Positions 22,418 through 32,700 of a stretch of DNA of 64,000 bases are shown piece after piece. The notes below the pieces were generated by a model, which did not search any database, was not told where the DNA came from, and saw only the letters and a list, made by a program, of their open reading frames with translations. Every line of letters begins with the position of its first letter. The first letter of the stretch is position 1. The stretch is from Diphasiastrum complanatum (Eukaryota > Streptophyta > Lycopodiopsida > Lycopodiales > Lycopodiaceae): contig CM055106.1 in assembly GCA_029204225.1 (NCBI GenBank), positions 40,750,368 to 40,814,367 on the forward strand, read 5' to 3'. The position numbers and the translations under genes were made by a program.

Positions 22418-23984
22418 GCAAGTCGAAAGAAGTACTTCTTCTTATGCCTTCATCACATCTTTTGAAGAGGCTTCAAATGTTAGTGAAGCAAAGGACTGGT
22501 TTCAAGCTATGTGTGATGAGTACAATGCATTGATGGAGAATGATACTTGGATGCTTGTTGATCTACCTTTGGATAGAATTGTAATTGGATGTAAGTGGGT
22601 TTTTAAGCTCAAGTTGAATCAAGATGGGAGTGTTTCTAAGTATAAGACAAGGCTTGTAGCCAAGGGATATGCTCAATCAAAGGGCATAGATTATGATGAG
22701 ACCTTTGCACCCGTGGTAAAGATGGTCGCCTTAAGACTAGTCATTGCTCTTGCTTCTCACTTTGATTGGTTATTGTTTCAAATTGATAAATGGTCATTTG
22801 GAAGAGGATATATTCATGGAGCAGCCCGAGGGCTTCATGAAGCAAGGTATGGAAGACAAGGTGTGTCATCTCAAGATGAGCTTGTATGGTTTGAAACAAG
22901 CTTCTAGAACTTGGAACACAAGGCTCAATACTTTTCTTATCTCTATTGGATTTACTCCTAGTGAGTATGATCCCACTTTGTACATGAGATTTAGTGCAAA
23001 AGACATTGTACTTTTATTATTTTATGTTGATGATATCATACTTAGTGGAGATGATTTAGAAGGTGTTGAGAAAACTAAGCTAGATCTATCCAAAGAGTTC
23101 AAGATGGTAGATCTCGGGCTTTTGCACTTCATTTTGGGTATGGAAGTACTTAGATCTTTAGATTATGTCTTCATTTGTCAATCTAAGTATGCCATTTCAT
23201 TACTCAATAGATTTAACATGCATGGATGCAAGCATGTAGAGACTCCTATGGAGCATGATGTAAAAGTGACCAATAAAGAGGATGAAAGATCCTTCAAAGA
23301 CATCACTCTTTATAGGCAACTTATTGGCTCCTTAATGTGGATAACCATAACAAGACTTGATCTTTGCTATAGTGTTTGCAAGCTTAGTCAAAATATGCAA
23401 GATCCATTAGTTATCCATTGGAAATGTGCCAAAAGAATATTGAGATACATCTCGGGCACACTAGATTTTGGGATCCTTTATAGAGGTGAATCCATTAACT
23501 TGCATGCTTTTAGTGATTCAGATTTTGCAGGGGACAAAAATGATAGAAAGTTAACAAGTTCCTTTGCAACTTTCATTGGAGAAAGTGTGGTTTCTTGGCT
23601 ATCAAAGAAGCAAGAAACAATATCTCATCAACCGAGGCCGAGTACAAGGCTCTAACAACCACAACCAAGGAAGTACTATGGATCAAGAGGTTGCTTGAGG
23701 AGCTCAAAGTGATCAGATTAGGCATCATTCCACTCATCTACAATGACAACATCTCAGCCCAACACCTAGCATCCAATCCAATCTACCATGCAAGGAGCAA
23801 ACACATAGAGATTTCTCACCACTTTGTAAGAGAAAAGGTCCAAGCTAAGGAGGTCTCATTGGAGCATGTTTCAAGTGAAGAATGCATAGCTGATATATTG
23901 ACAAAGCCTCTTCAAAAAAATGGTTTTTTGAAGCTTAGATCAGCCCTTGGCTTAATTAGTAAAGCTATGTTATCATCTAGCTAG
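22371..23984 (+). pseudogene. Copia reverse transcriptase and RNase H (relic)
   Basis: Pre-RT block SYAFITSFEEASNVSEAKDW, then VIGCKWVFKLKL, YKTRLVAKGYAQSKG, DYDETFAPVVKMVALR, the EEDIFMEQPEGF block, LLLFYVDDIILSG (YVDD active site), FHFILGMEV, YRQLIGSLMW, WKCAKRILRYISGT, LHAFSDSDFAGD, SSTEAEYKAL and the tail ECIADILTKPLQKNGFLKLRSALGL. All RT/RNase H landmarks occur in order but over several overlapping frames. Broken; fossil. Confidence 0.85.
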
Positions 23985-24001
23985 ATTGTTGTGAGGAGTA
24001 T

Positions 24002-24510
24002 TGAAATTTCACAATTCTAGCTTGACCAATTTTGGTCACATACATTGTAATTGGCAAGATGGCCATGTAAATAGATGCCACACGTGCCAAATCACATAGG
24101 ATGCTTTCTAATAAGTTCATTCGTCATATTACATTGTGATAGCATCTTTGAAATGAGGCAAAAATGTGTTTGGATAGGATAGAGAAATTCTAGGATCTAA
24201 AAATAGCATGTTTTACATGGTTTTTGGATCTTGAGATCTTGACCCCAAGTTAGGGTGGATCCAATGACCTATTAGGTTAGATATTAGGGTTAGGGTATGA
24301 AAAGTTCAGAGGTGCCCTAATATGCTCAGATCTGAACTTGAAATGTATAAATACATGATGGGATCTCCATCAAATTATCAAGAAAAATCAAGTATTTCCA
24401 CTTCTATCATCATTGTCTTTTGGTGGAAATTTCTAGCTATTGCATGTGAGTGTTCTTATGCATTAATTGCTTGGTTTGGAAGGTATTGAACCTGTTTACA
24501 GGTCTGAAAA
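24002..24510 (+). repeat. Copia 3' LTR, shortened
   Basis: Begins TGAAATTTCACAATTC after a GTGAGGAGTAT purine-rich tract. Matches the first three quarters of the 5' LTR and then stops near 24510 at an AT-rich junction. It contains a TATA-like TATAAATAC at about 24348. Confidence 0.8.
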
Positions 24511-24720
24511 AAATTAAATATTAAATAATAAAAAATAATTATATTATGGTATCGCGGTACCAGTATGGTCCCGCGGTACTCGCCGGTACCGCGAGACCTA
24601 TGATATATATATATATATATATATATACCTACCACACACACCCACATTTATTAGTGTACCCATTTATTAGCCAGGTGTGTCATAGGAACATTTGATGTTC
24701 ACATAGTGTACAATTTTATT
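24511..24720. repeat. AT-rich junction, GGTACCGCG inverted patches and (TA)n
   Basis: An AT-only run is followed by GGTATCGCGGTACC, GGTCCCGCGGTAC and GCCGGTACCGCG, which can pair with one another, then a (TA)13-like tract at 24603-24629 and a short CA-rich tract. No gene. Confidence 0.6.
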
Positions 24721-27540
24721 AACATAGGAATATGCCGCAAGTGCCGCAAACGGACCGCAATTGGTCCCTTTGCGATCCATTGTGGTCCAACAACATTTCA
24801 TTGCATAGGATCACATTAGGACCTCAGAACCATTCGAGACTGCATTAGGACTGTTTGAGATTGCATTAGGACTTCAGGAGCATTTGAGACCACATTAAGA
24901 CTGTTTGAGACCGCATTAGGTCCGTTTGAGGACATTCGAGACGTTTGCGGTCATTTGAGGCCATCTCAAGGCATTTTGAGGGCACTTGCGGCTATTTGAG
25001 ACCACATTATGACCTAATGCGGTCTCAAACGGTTTTGAAGTCCTAATGCGGTCTCAAATGGTCCTAACGTAGTTCTAATGCGGTCCTAATGCGGTCTACG
25101 GTCCTTTTTTGGTTCAAATGCGGTCCATATGCGGTCGACAATGACCCTGCTAAGAACCGCATAGTCCAACCTACGGTTGAGAACTGCAAAGGCAACAACA
25201 AAATCCAACCTACGGATATATATGAAAACCAAGGGGGCTGAGAACCGCAAAGGCAGCAGCTACAGTTTCAACAAAAGCAACCGCACCGCACTGCAAAGTC
25301 CAACCTGCGGTCTCAAATGAAGACCAAGGGAGAACACAACCGCAACTGTAATGGAAACAGTTTCAACGAAGGCAACTGCATCGAACCGCAAAGTCAACAC
25401 TACATTTTGAGCGAAGACTAGAACCACAAGCCACCACAAGGGACTGCCAAGGCAATGGCTGCGATCTACCGCACTGAACCGCAAAGTCAACATTGTGGTT
25501 AGAGCGAAGTGTCGTAATAGACTGAGTAAGGCCCGCAATAGAGCCAGACAGGACCGCAACATGGCCGCATAAGACTGCAATATGGCCGCATAGGACCACA
25601 TAAAGTCCCATAAGACCGCATAAGACCGCAATATGGTCGTAATAGACCGAATAAGGCCACATTTGTTACCTTTGCGGTTGTCTACGGTCCTTTTTAACTT
25701 GAACGTGGCTTAGAGGCCTTAACCCTGCGGTCTCAACAAGACCATGGGGGAACGATGAGAACCACAAAGGCAACAACTACGGTTTTAACAAAGGCAATCG
25801 CACCGCACCGCAAAGTCCAACCTGTGGTCTCAAACAAAGACCAACGGAGAACACAAACCCTAAAACCGAAACAGATAGCAACCGTTGCCTTGGTGGTTCT
25901 TGGTGGTTGCCTACGGTCCTTTTCCACATAACTGCATATGGCCATAGTAGACCGAATAAGGCCATCAATAGAGCCACACAGGATCGCAATATGGCCGCAT
26001 AAGACTACAATATGGCCGTAGAAGACCCCTTAAAGCCACATAAGATCACAATATGCTCGTAATAGACCAAATAAGGCTGCATTTGTTACCTTTGCGGTTG
26101 CCTACGGTCCTTTTTAAGTTGAATGCGACTTAGAGGCCTTAACCCTACGGTCCCAACGAAGACCGAGGGGGAACGCTGAGAACCGCAAAGGCAACAACTA
26201 CGGTTTCAACGAAGGCAATCGCACCGCATCGCAAAGTCTAATCTGCAGTCTCAAACAAAGACCAAGGGAGAACACAAACCCTAAACCCTAAAACCGAAAT
26301 AGACTACAACTATTGCCTTGGCGGTTGCCTATGGTCCTTTTCCACATAAAATCACATATGGCCGTATAGACCGAATAAAGCCCACAATAGAGCCACACAG
26401 GACCACAATATGGCCTCTTAAGATCGCAATATGGCCGTAGAAGATCGCATAAAGCCACATAAGACCGCAATATGGTCGTAATAGACCGAATAAGGCCGCA
26501 ACTATGGTTTCAACGAAGGCAATCACATCGCCTCGCAAAGTCCAACCTGTGGTCTCAAACGAAGACAAAGGGAAAATACAAACCCTAAATCCTAAAACCA
26601 AAATAGATCGCAATCGTCGCCTTGGCGGTTGCCTATGGTCCTTTTCCACATAAAACCACATATGGTCGTAATAGACCAAATAAGGCCCGCAATAGAGCCA
26701 CAAAGGACCACAATATGGCCGCATAAGATCGCAATATGGTTGTAGAAGATCACATAAAGCCACATAAGACTGCAATATGGTCGTAATAGATCAAATAAGG
26801 CCACATTTGTTATCTTTGCGGTTGCCTACGGTCCTTTTTGATCGTTTAGGACTGCAACGGACCGCATTAGGACTGTCTGAAATTGCATCCAACAAGTTGC
26901 ATCTGAAGTTGCATCCGATGAGTTGCATTTGACATCCTACGAGTTCATCCGTCGAGTTGCAACCGACATTGCATCCGACGAGTTCCATCCGACATCCGAC
27001 GGGGTGCATCCGATGTCTGACGAGGTCGATCCGGCGAGTTGCGCATCCGACATCCGACATCCGACTTGATCTTTTTTTACCTTTAAAGTCTCATTATGAC
27101 CTTTAAAGTCTATGACATATTTATTTGACCGCAAAGGACCGCATTTCATTGCATGAACGAAGTGAACGAATCGCAAACCAAAACCAAGTGAACGAACCGC
27201 AAACCAATACGGCCTGAACGAAGTGAATGAACCGCAAACCAAAACCGTAAAGTCTTGCTTACGGTCACCTACAAAGTGAACGAATAACAATTGACCAAAA
27301 CTGCCAAGTCAACGATTGCAGTCACCTACGAAGTGAACGCACGACAACCGACCAAAACTGCCAAGTCAACGATTGCGGATGACATACGATTTTATTTCAC
27401 CGCATGTCGACCGCAAAGGATCACATTTCGCCGCAAAGGACCGCATTTCACCGCATGTCGACCTCAAAGCACTACATTTCACCACATTTAGACAACAAAG
27501 GACCACACATGACCGCATACCCACTAGATTGTCAGCCTAG
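24721..27540. repeat. Degenerate repeat region built on (A/G)ACCGCA / TGCGGT(C/T)
   Basis: Nearly 3 kb in which ACCGCA, GACCGCAA, TTGCGG or close variants recur every 10-30 bases on one or other strand. Larger units are recognisable. The block starting AGAACCGCAAAGGCA and running through a TTTCAAC(G/A)AAGGCAA segment, an AACACAAACCCTAAA segment and a GCAATATGGCCGCATAAGA segment occurs at about 25241, 25758, 26179 and, shortened, 26490. 26880-27065 is a separate patch of GTTGCATCCGACGAG units, and 27130-27520 a patch of GAACGAACCGCAAACC and GACCGCATTTCACCGCA units. Long open frames here are by-products of the repetition. There is no recognisable protein. Confidence 0.75.
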
Positions 27541-27587
27541 ATTGTCGGCCATCCGTCAACGACGGGCACTCTTTACTAGTATATGTG

Positions 27588-27773
<186 letters not shown>

Positions 27774-27879
27774 AAGTAGGGTGAGGCAGCACACAGCGAG
27801 GGAGATATCCATAGGGAGAGAGAGGTCACTTGGCATGGACGGCGGCCTGACATGAAAAATAATGATCTTAACGTTAGGA

Positions 27880-28883
27880 TATCAACCATTTAAGAGCCTG
27901 TGTAAGGATGGTCTTAACTCACCCTACTTTTCTAGGCATGACATAGGCGAGTAGATTGTGTGTGAGGGCGCTGCTCTCCCACCCTACTTTTCTAAGTGTG
28001 ACATAGGGGAGTAGACCAAGTTACAGCAGTGAATTCTAGTAAAGTGTGCATGGCGGATGCAGCTCGTTGGTTGCAACTCATTGGATGTCGGATGCAACTC
28101 GTCCGATGCAATGTCCGATGCAACTCTCGGATGAACTCGTTGGATGAAGGCCTATTTTGGCCTCAAATGGCCTGAACTGCTGCTAATGCGGTCCTGATGC
28201 CCTATTTTGGCCTCAAATGTTCACATTAGGACCACATTAGGAGGCCAAAACAGGGCAGTAGGACCGCATTAGGAGCATTTGCAGTCAATTTGCGGCCATG
28301 TTAGGCCATTTGAGGCCAAAACAAGGCATTAGGACTGCATTAGTAGCAGTTGCGGTTAGTTTAGGCCAGTCAGGCTATTTGAGGCCAAAACAGGACATTA
28401 GGGCGCATTAGGAGCAGTTGCGGTCAGTTTGCAACCATTTCAGGCCATTTGAGACCAAAAAAGAGGCATGAGGACCGCATTAGGAGCAGATGCGGTCCAT
28501 TTGCGGCCATTTCAAGGCACTTGAGGCCAAAACAAGGCATTGCCACCGCATTAGGACCGCAAAGGAGGGGAGGGCCAAAGGGAGGCTGAAGAAACATGAT
28601 GTTTCTACCTACAAAGCATTTATAGCTTATGGATCCAGCTTTTGCAGAAATACACGTAAAGAGCCACAGGTAGAAACTGTCATCGGCCGCAAAGTCCTGC
28701 ATATGATTTCAACGAAGGCAAAAATCGTAGTCGTCCACAAAGTCCTCCATATGGTTTCAACGAAGGTAGAAACCGCAAAATACCGCAATGCGGTTCCAAC
28801 AAAGACCAAAGGAACCAAACCGCACCGCATGACAATGTCAAAGATTGCGGTTTCAACGAAGACCGAAGGTCAACCTTGCAAAG
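27880..28883. repeat. Second stretch of the ACCGCA-type degenerate repeats
   Basis: After a short duplicated pair (CCACCCTACTTTTCTA, 27920 and 27979), the same vocabulary returns: a patch of GATGCAACTCGTTGGATG units (28035-28145), then GCATTAGGACCGCATTAGGAGCA and TTTGAGGCCAAAACA units up to about 28570, and TTTCAACGAAGGCAAAAACCGCA units up to 28870. It stops where an LTR begins at 28884. Confidence 0.7.
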
Positions 28884-29281
28884 TGTTATGGCCATATTTG
28901 GTTGTTAAGGACCTGGAATAGTCCTTTTACCTTGAGAGGACCCAGAAACTCTGATTGAGACACTTGAAGTATTGCATGTCTGTGTGACGGATATAGGCAG
29001 GAGGACTCATGAAGAGATGTGATCTATTTATAGTTGACCTGCATGGAGATTGCATGGTTTCATGCACATGACTCTACTCTCTATATACTGAGGTAGGGAT
29101 TCTCCCGTCGACATATTGGGTTTAGGTTACCAGTTTCTCTCTTCTCCTCTTGCCTCACATGGCATGGCTTGGGGGCTAGATCCAGGTTTGATCTAGGATT
29201 GGTTAGGCGGTTTGGTTCCATTGTCTCTCTTATTGTGTTCTCCTATCCTCATCTTAGGGGTAATCCTCTAGGGTCTTTACA
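28884..29281 (+). repeat. LTR of the 5S-bearing family, copy without the 5S segment
   Basis: Starts TGTTATGGCCATATTTGG and ends GGTCTTTACA one base before a PBS-like TGGTATCAAAGC (29283-29294). Its first 100 bases match the LTR on the minus strand at 30693 downward (GGAATAGTCC, ACCTTGAGAGGACCCAGA, GTATTGCATGTCTGTGTGA). At the point where that copy enters 5S-rRNA-like sequence, this one goes on with GGATATAGGCAGGAGG instead. A TATA-like CTATTTATAG lies at about 29023. Confidence 0.65.
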
Positions 29282-29282
29282 T

Positions 29283-29294
29283 TGGTATCAAAGC
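29283..29294 (+). other. Primer binding site-like sequence
   Basis: TGGTATCAAAGC differs at one position from the initiator-tRNA-Met PBS used by the other elements in the window. Placed one base after the LTR end, it marks this LTR as a 5' LTR. Confidence 0.7.
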
Positions 29295-30359
29295 CCGGCT
29301 AAGATGCGGTCTTGGATTGGAGAGGAGACAAGCTCTACATCAAATCGAAAGCACATAGATTTATGTCCCGGATTGATGTGCGAAACTCTCAAGGGGAAAA
29401 TCGAGTTTTGGAATCCTCTAATTTGTGTTGAAGCATGTGGAAAAGGGAGTGGTAGAGTGCACTTCCACCGATCTTGTAACGGGAGTTGAAGAGATTTGAA
29501 TTTTCTTTCTCTAGGGACAACCGCATGTTTTCGAACTTTATCACTTTAACATTTTTTACATTGGTTTTGCTAAACCAATTATTTCAGAACTTTAATACTG
29601 TGGACCTTTGGTTAAGACTATAATAATTGGTTTTGGAAATGAATTTTTTTAAGCCGATCTTGATGAAAAGGGAAGAATTGTATGGTTCTCAGGCATATAC
29701 CCAGTATAGAAATTTGATTCCTTGGTACGATGCTATTTAAATCATTTAACTCTGGAGTATTGGTACTCCCAGTAAACGGAGTTAAATCGTGTTTTTTTCG
29801 GTTTTCTCCTTTTCAAATCAGTGGAACATCGATCAATTGGTTATTGTAGATTTGATGATTTTGGTCATTAAAATTGAACAAACCAAAGCTTTTGCGATAC
29901 TTGTTAAATAATTAATGGAGAAAAATTCATGGTATTTGGAGGTAATTCTTTATTCGACGAAATTATTTGGAGTGAATACATAGTAGAAAGTACTCGAATC
30001 CAAATTTTATTTTTCATTAATTATAGGTAACTTTAACGAAGTAATTCTTAAGCCAGTAAATGAAAAGAGAGAACAATCCAATTTTATTTGAAAAATCGTA
30101 ATAATAGGAATTAATAAAAAACTGATTTCATTTCCAGTTAAATCCTATGGTGAATTATATTCAAAAGATCAGACTAGTAGTGTTTTTCATACTAGTAGAT
30201 GATTTTTTGGTATATCGGTTATTTAACCTAGGTATAAGATAGAAATGCAATTGTTTCAAACTTTTTCCTACAGTAATTAATTTTAAACATTTACTAGTGT
30301 CGTTACGTCTTCTTGATACCTTAGCTGAAAGATTTTCAGGGGATTGAAAATTCTAAGGA
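29295..30359. other. AT-rich non-coding sequence after the LTR
   Basis: About 1 kb that would be the internal region of the element starting at 28884. It has no open frame of interest and no recognisable Gag or Pol block. Either the element was non-autonomous, or it is cut here by the inverted neighbour whose LTR begins near 30360. Confidence 0.4.
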
Positions 30360-30693
30360 GAGAAGAAGAGTGGACATCAGAGGTAGTAAGTGTGATCGAG
30401 AAATGTATTTCGCAGTTAAGATTTTGGCAATCCTAGTACTATTCAGGCCCAAGCACGCTTAACTTCAGAGTTTTGATGGGATCCAGTGTATTAGTGCTGG
30501 TATCTTCACACAGACATGCAATACTTCATATGTTTCAATGAGAGTATCTGGGTCCTCTCAAGGTTACTAGTCACAAACTGACCTTGACTTGGAATTAAAT
30601 CTCGGTGTGACCAATAATCTTGAACACTGGAGGGTCGATTTACCATTTTAGGACTATTCCATGTCCTGTCCTTAGCTGAATATGGCCATAACA
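30360..30693 (-). repeat. LTR carrying 5S rRNA sequence (Cassandra-like), minus strand
   Basis: On the minus strand it begins TGTTATGGCCATATTC at 30693, right after a purine tract AAGGAGGGAAGAG, so it behaves as a 3' LTR of a minus-strand element. After about 185 bases it runs into 5S rRNA-like sequence (30506-30428). 5S-derived LTRs are the hallmark of Cassandra TRIM elements of vascular plants. The far end is uncertain; I set it where similarity to any LTR logic ends. Confidence 0.65.
30428..30506 (-). rRNA. 5S rRNA-derived segment inside an LTR (not a functional 5S gene)
   Basis: The minus strand reads ATACCAGCACTAATACACTG, GGATCCCATCAAAACTCTG, AAGTTAAGCGTGCTTGGGC and AGTACTAGGAT, in the order and spacing of plant 5S rRNA from about nucleotide 8 to 88. 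The pol III A-box region (AAGTTAAGCGTGCTTGGGC) is preserved exactly as I remember the plant consensus. The 3' part including the C box is absent. The segment lies within an LTR, so it is element-borne. Confidence 0.8.
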
Positions 30694-31530
30694 CTCTTCC
30701 CTCCTTAAACTGCTTCTATCCTTAGAAGCTCCTCAAAACAGGAAAGAATCACAGGAACAATTCTTTTAACTTTCAATATTAACCTAGAAAATCATTATCC
30801 TTAATCAGACTTACTTATCAAACAAGTAATTAGAGAAAAAACTATTTTTCAATCATTAAGCTCTGCTCTAGAGTACAAACTCTGGTCTGAAAAGTACATT
30901 AAAAGATATTTTTTCTCAACTAGGTTACACTCAACACAAGTTAGTAACATCACCTTCATGTAAAACACTTACATGAACCACCGAGTGAAATATTATCTAA
31001 CTTAGGAGATTAAAGTTAAAGAAAATAATAATTACAGTCTGAAATCATCCACCAACTCTAGTAGACAATTCATAAAAAGCTTTCAAGTACAACTTAGAGT
31101 AGAGTTTTCACACAAAAGTCTTTCCAACACTTTGCTTTCCATCTGCTAGGATTATGGCTTGATCTATCTTGTTTCCAATCTCTGAAGAGAATCCTAGTCT
31201 TTCCCCTTTGAGGAAAAACTCAACTGACACTGAGTATCCAACCATGCTCAGTGAGTTTCAGTTCCAAAAGTAGCCATCCCAAATGAAGTCCAACTGCTCC
31301 ATAGAAAATCTCCCATGAAATTGCCCTTGTATCTATTGGACGCGCTAGCTGGCAATCCTGTATGCTTTGGTTTCATCGCATACAAGGCTTTTTTGAGGTG
31401 GATTAAACACCAAAAAATTTCTGGAGTAGGAGCGCATGTTTCGGATTGTGCGATCATTTTGAAATCCTGATTGATCAAAGAAAACCATGCTGATGGGAAG
31501 GCTATTGCCTCCAAAACCAATTGACCTTTC
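30694..31530 (-). mobile_element. Internal region of the minus-strand element that ends in the 5S LTR
   Basis: Reading down the minus strand, about 830 bases end in the purine tract before the LTR at 30693. The part 31327-31110 is clearly homologous (by eye about 80%) to plus-strand 60145-60360 in another LTR element: GGGCAATTTCA...GGAGAT, CTATGGAGCAGTTGG, GAACTGAAACTCACTGAGCATG, CCTCAAAGGGGAAAGACTAGGAT, GCAAAGTGTTGGAAAG. A frame of about 90 codons crosses it but resembles no protein I know. Probably a non-coding, LARD-like body. Confidence 0.55.
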
Positions 31531-31572
31531 CAGCCTCCTGACCGTTCCTACGCAATCACTACAGCAGTTGTT

Positions 31573-32399
31573 GTGCCAACAATCGAAGTAGCAGCTACAA
31601 CTGCTATGGAGATAGATGTTGTACCTTCTCAGCCAGATGCAGTTGCTACCACCGCTATGAATACAGATGGAGCTGCTACTACAGATTCATCAAAGCCAGC
31701 CTTTGCTTCAACTTCACAGAAGCAGAAGAAGAGTTCAAGCACCTCGGACGAAGACACAACTCAATCCGACACTTCAGCCAAGGCTCGAGCAGCTACAGAA
31801 GAAGACACTGGGACAGCAGACGACCAAGAGGATGAACCTGACAACCAGCCCCACTGGTTTCGCACCATGACAAAGAAAGCCAAGAATCTAGTGGTTGATA
31901 TTTATGAATTCGATTGTTACAATCAGAAGAACATTTTGGACCTGATTGAAGCAGAAGACTCTCTCAAGGAGTCTTACGAGAAGATCGATTTGCTCGAATC
32001 AGACAACACTCAACTGATTGAACGAAATTGTTCCCTCGAAACATAGCTTCAGCCTGCAATCAACGAAGCTGATTCTTTGAAGAAAGTCAATAAGACGATT
32101 GAGGCCAAGTCTGTGGATTATCAGACTAATATTGATTCTTTAAAAAAACAACTGCTAGATGCAAATAAAAACAATGTCGCTCTCTAGAAACATTTGCAGG
32201 AGGAGCATGCAACAAGAATACAGACAGAAGCTGTGCTTGCTCTATGCAGCAATGCAAGCTCTATCACAATAGACCTCTCAAAATTGAACCAGCTCCAAGG
32301 CCAGATGCTCAAAAATTTTGCGAGTCGAGTTCTTGCAACCACTCGAGGATGCGAAGACACTTGTCGAGAAAGAGTTGGCTGAGTTGAAGGAGTTGTCTA
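31573..32399 (+). pseudogene. Unrecognised acidic, coiled-coil protein frame (interrupted)
   Basis: About 157 codons open from 31573. A low-complexity Thr/Ser/Ala-rich head holds a repeated TTAM(E/N)(I/T)D unit and an acidic stretch, followed by PHWFRTMTKKAKNLVVDIYEF and a heptad-like helix (DLIEAEDSLKESYEKIDLLE). After one in-frame TAG at about 32045 the same frame continues as coiled-coil-like sequence (ADSLKKVNKTIEAKS, NIDSLKKQLLDANKNN) to about 32390. I do not recognise the family. It could be a decayed host gene, or the Gag-like part of an unlisted element. The composition (low-complexity head plus long helix) fits either. Confidence 0.35.
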
Positions 32400-32463
32400 G
32401 TGAAGCCACCCACACTTGAAGCGGGCCCAACTCTCACGAATAATATGCCCAGGCCCTGCTATG

Positions 32464-32700
32464 CATTGATGAACTAACTATTCAAATGCTTCTGATAATT
32501 TTGATTTTCAATGAATCATTCTAATCATTGTATGAATATGAACAACTATTTATACTAAGAATTTAGATCATCAATTATGATCGCCAGTTGGCTGGTGATC
32601 CGCTGGCATCCATCTGGTCCTTGTCATTGATTGCTGATAAGTGGTGAAATTGGCCGTAAACGTTCTGTCTGCATAAATGAACCAAAACTATAGCTCTACA
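32464..32700 (-). repeat. Copia LTR, partial, minus strand
   Basis: Minus strand TGTAGAGCTATAGTTTTGG onward. Aligns to 34648-34877 (TGCAGAGCTACATTTTTGG...) through GGATCACCAGCCAACTGGCGAT, CTTAGTATAA and ATTATCAGAAGCATTTGAATAGT. Similarity ends exactly where the other copy enters its CT microsatellite. Confidence 0.75.

Larger units (their letters stand above)
20033..24510 (+). mobile_element. Ty1/copia element with gag and RT/RNase H parts only
   Basis: Two direct LTRs (20033-20699 and a shortened copy 24002-24510) flank a body of about 3.3 kb. The body shows Gag with one zinc knuckle, followed almost at once by RT and RNase H. No protease or integrase is visible. By eye the LTRs differ by about 4-5%, plus a length difference, so this copy is clearly older than the Gypsy element at 4456. 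It is broken in a few places. Its Gag is of the same type as those at 38276 and 62935 (AYLLDSSDRLSSSNYSIWKLRMES). Confidence 0.85.

Noticed and set aside
26276-26300. Interstitial telomere repeat (CCCTAAA)
   Set aside because: Only about two adjacent units, inside a repeat unit whose other copies do not extend them. The GTTAGGGT patches in the LTRs at 20320 and 24290 are likewise too short.
25260-26804. Minus-strand frames of 60-150 codons with repeated Tyr-Gly-His-Ile-Ala and Leu-Cys-Gly words
   Set aside because: They follow the period of the ACCGCA repeats, are present in several frames at once, and resemble no protein.
30428-30506. Functional 5S rRNA gene
   Set aside because: Only about two thirds of 5S is present, the C-box end is missing, and the segment sits inside an LTR.
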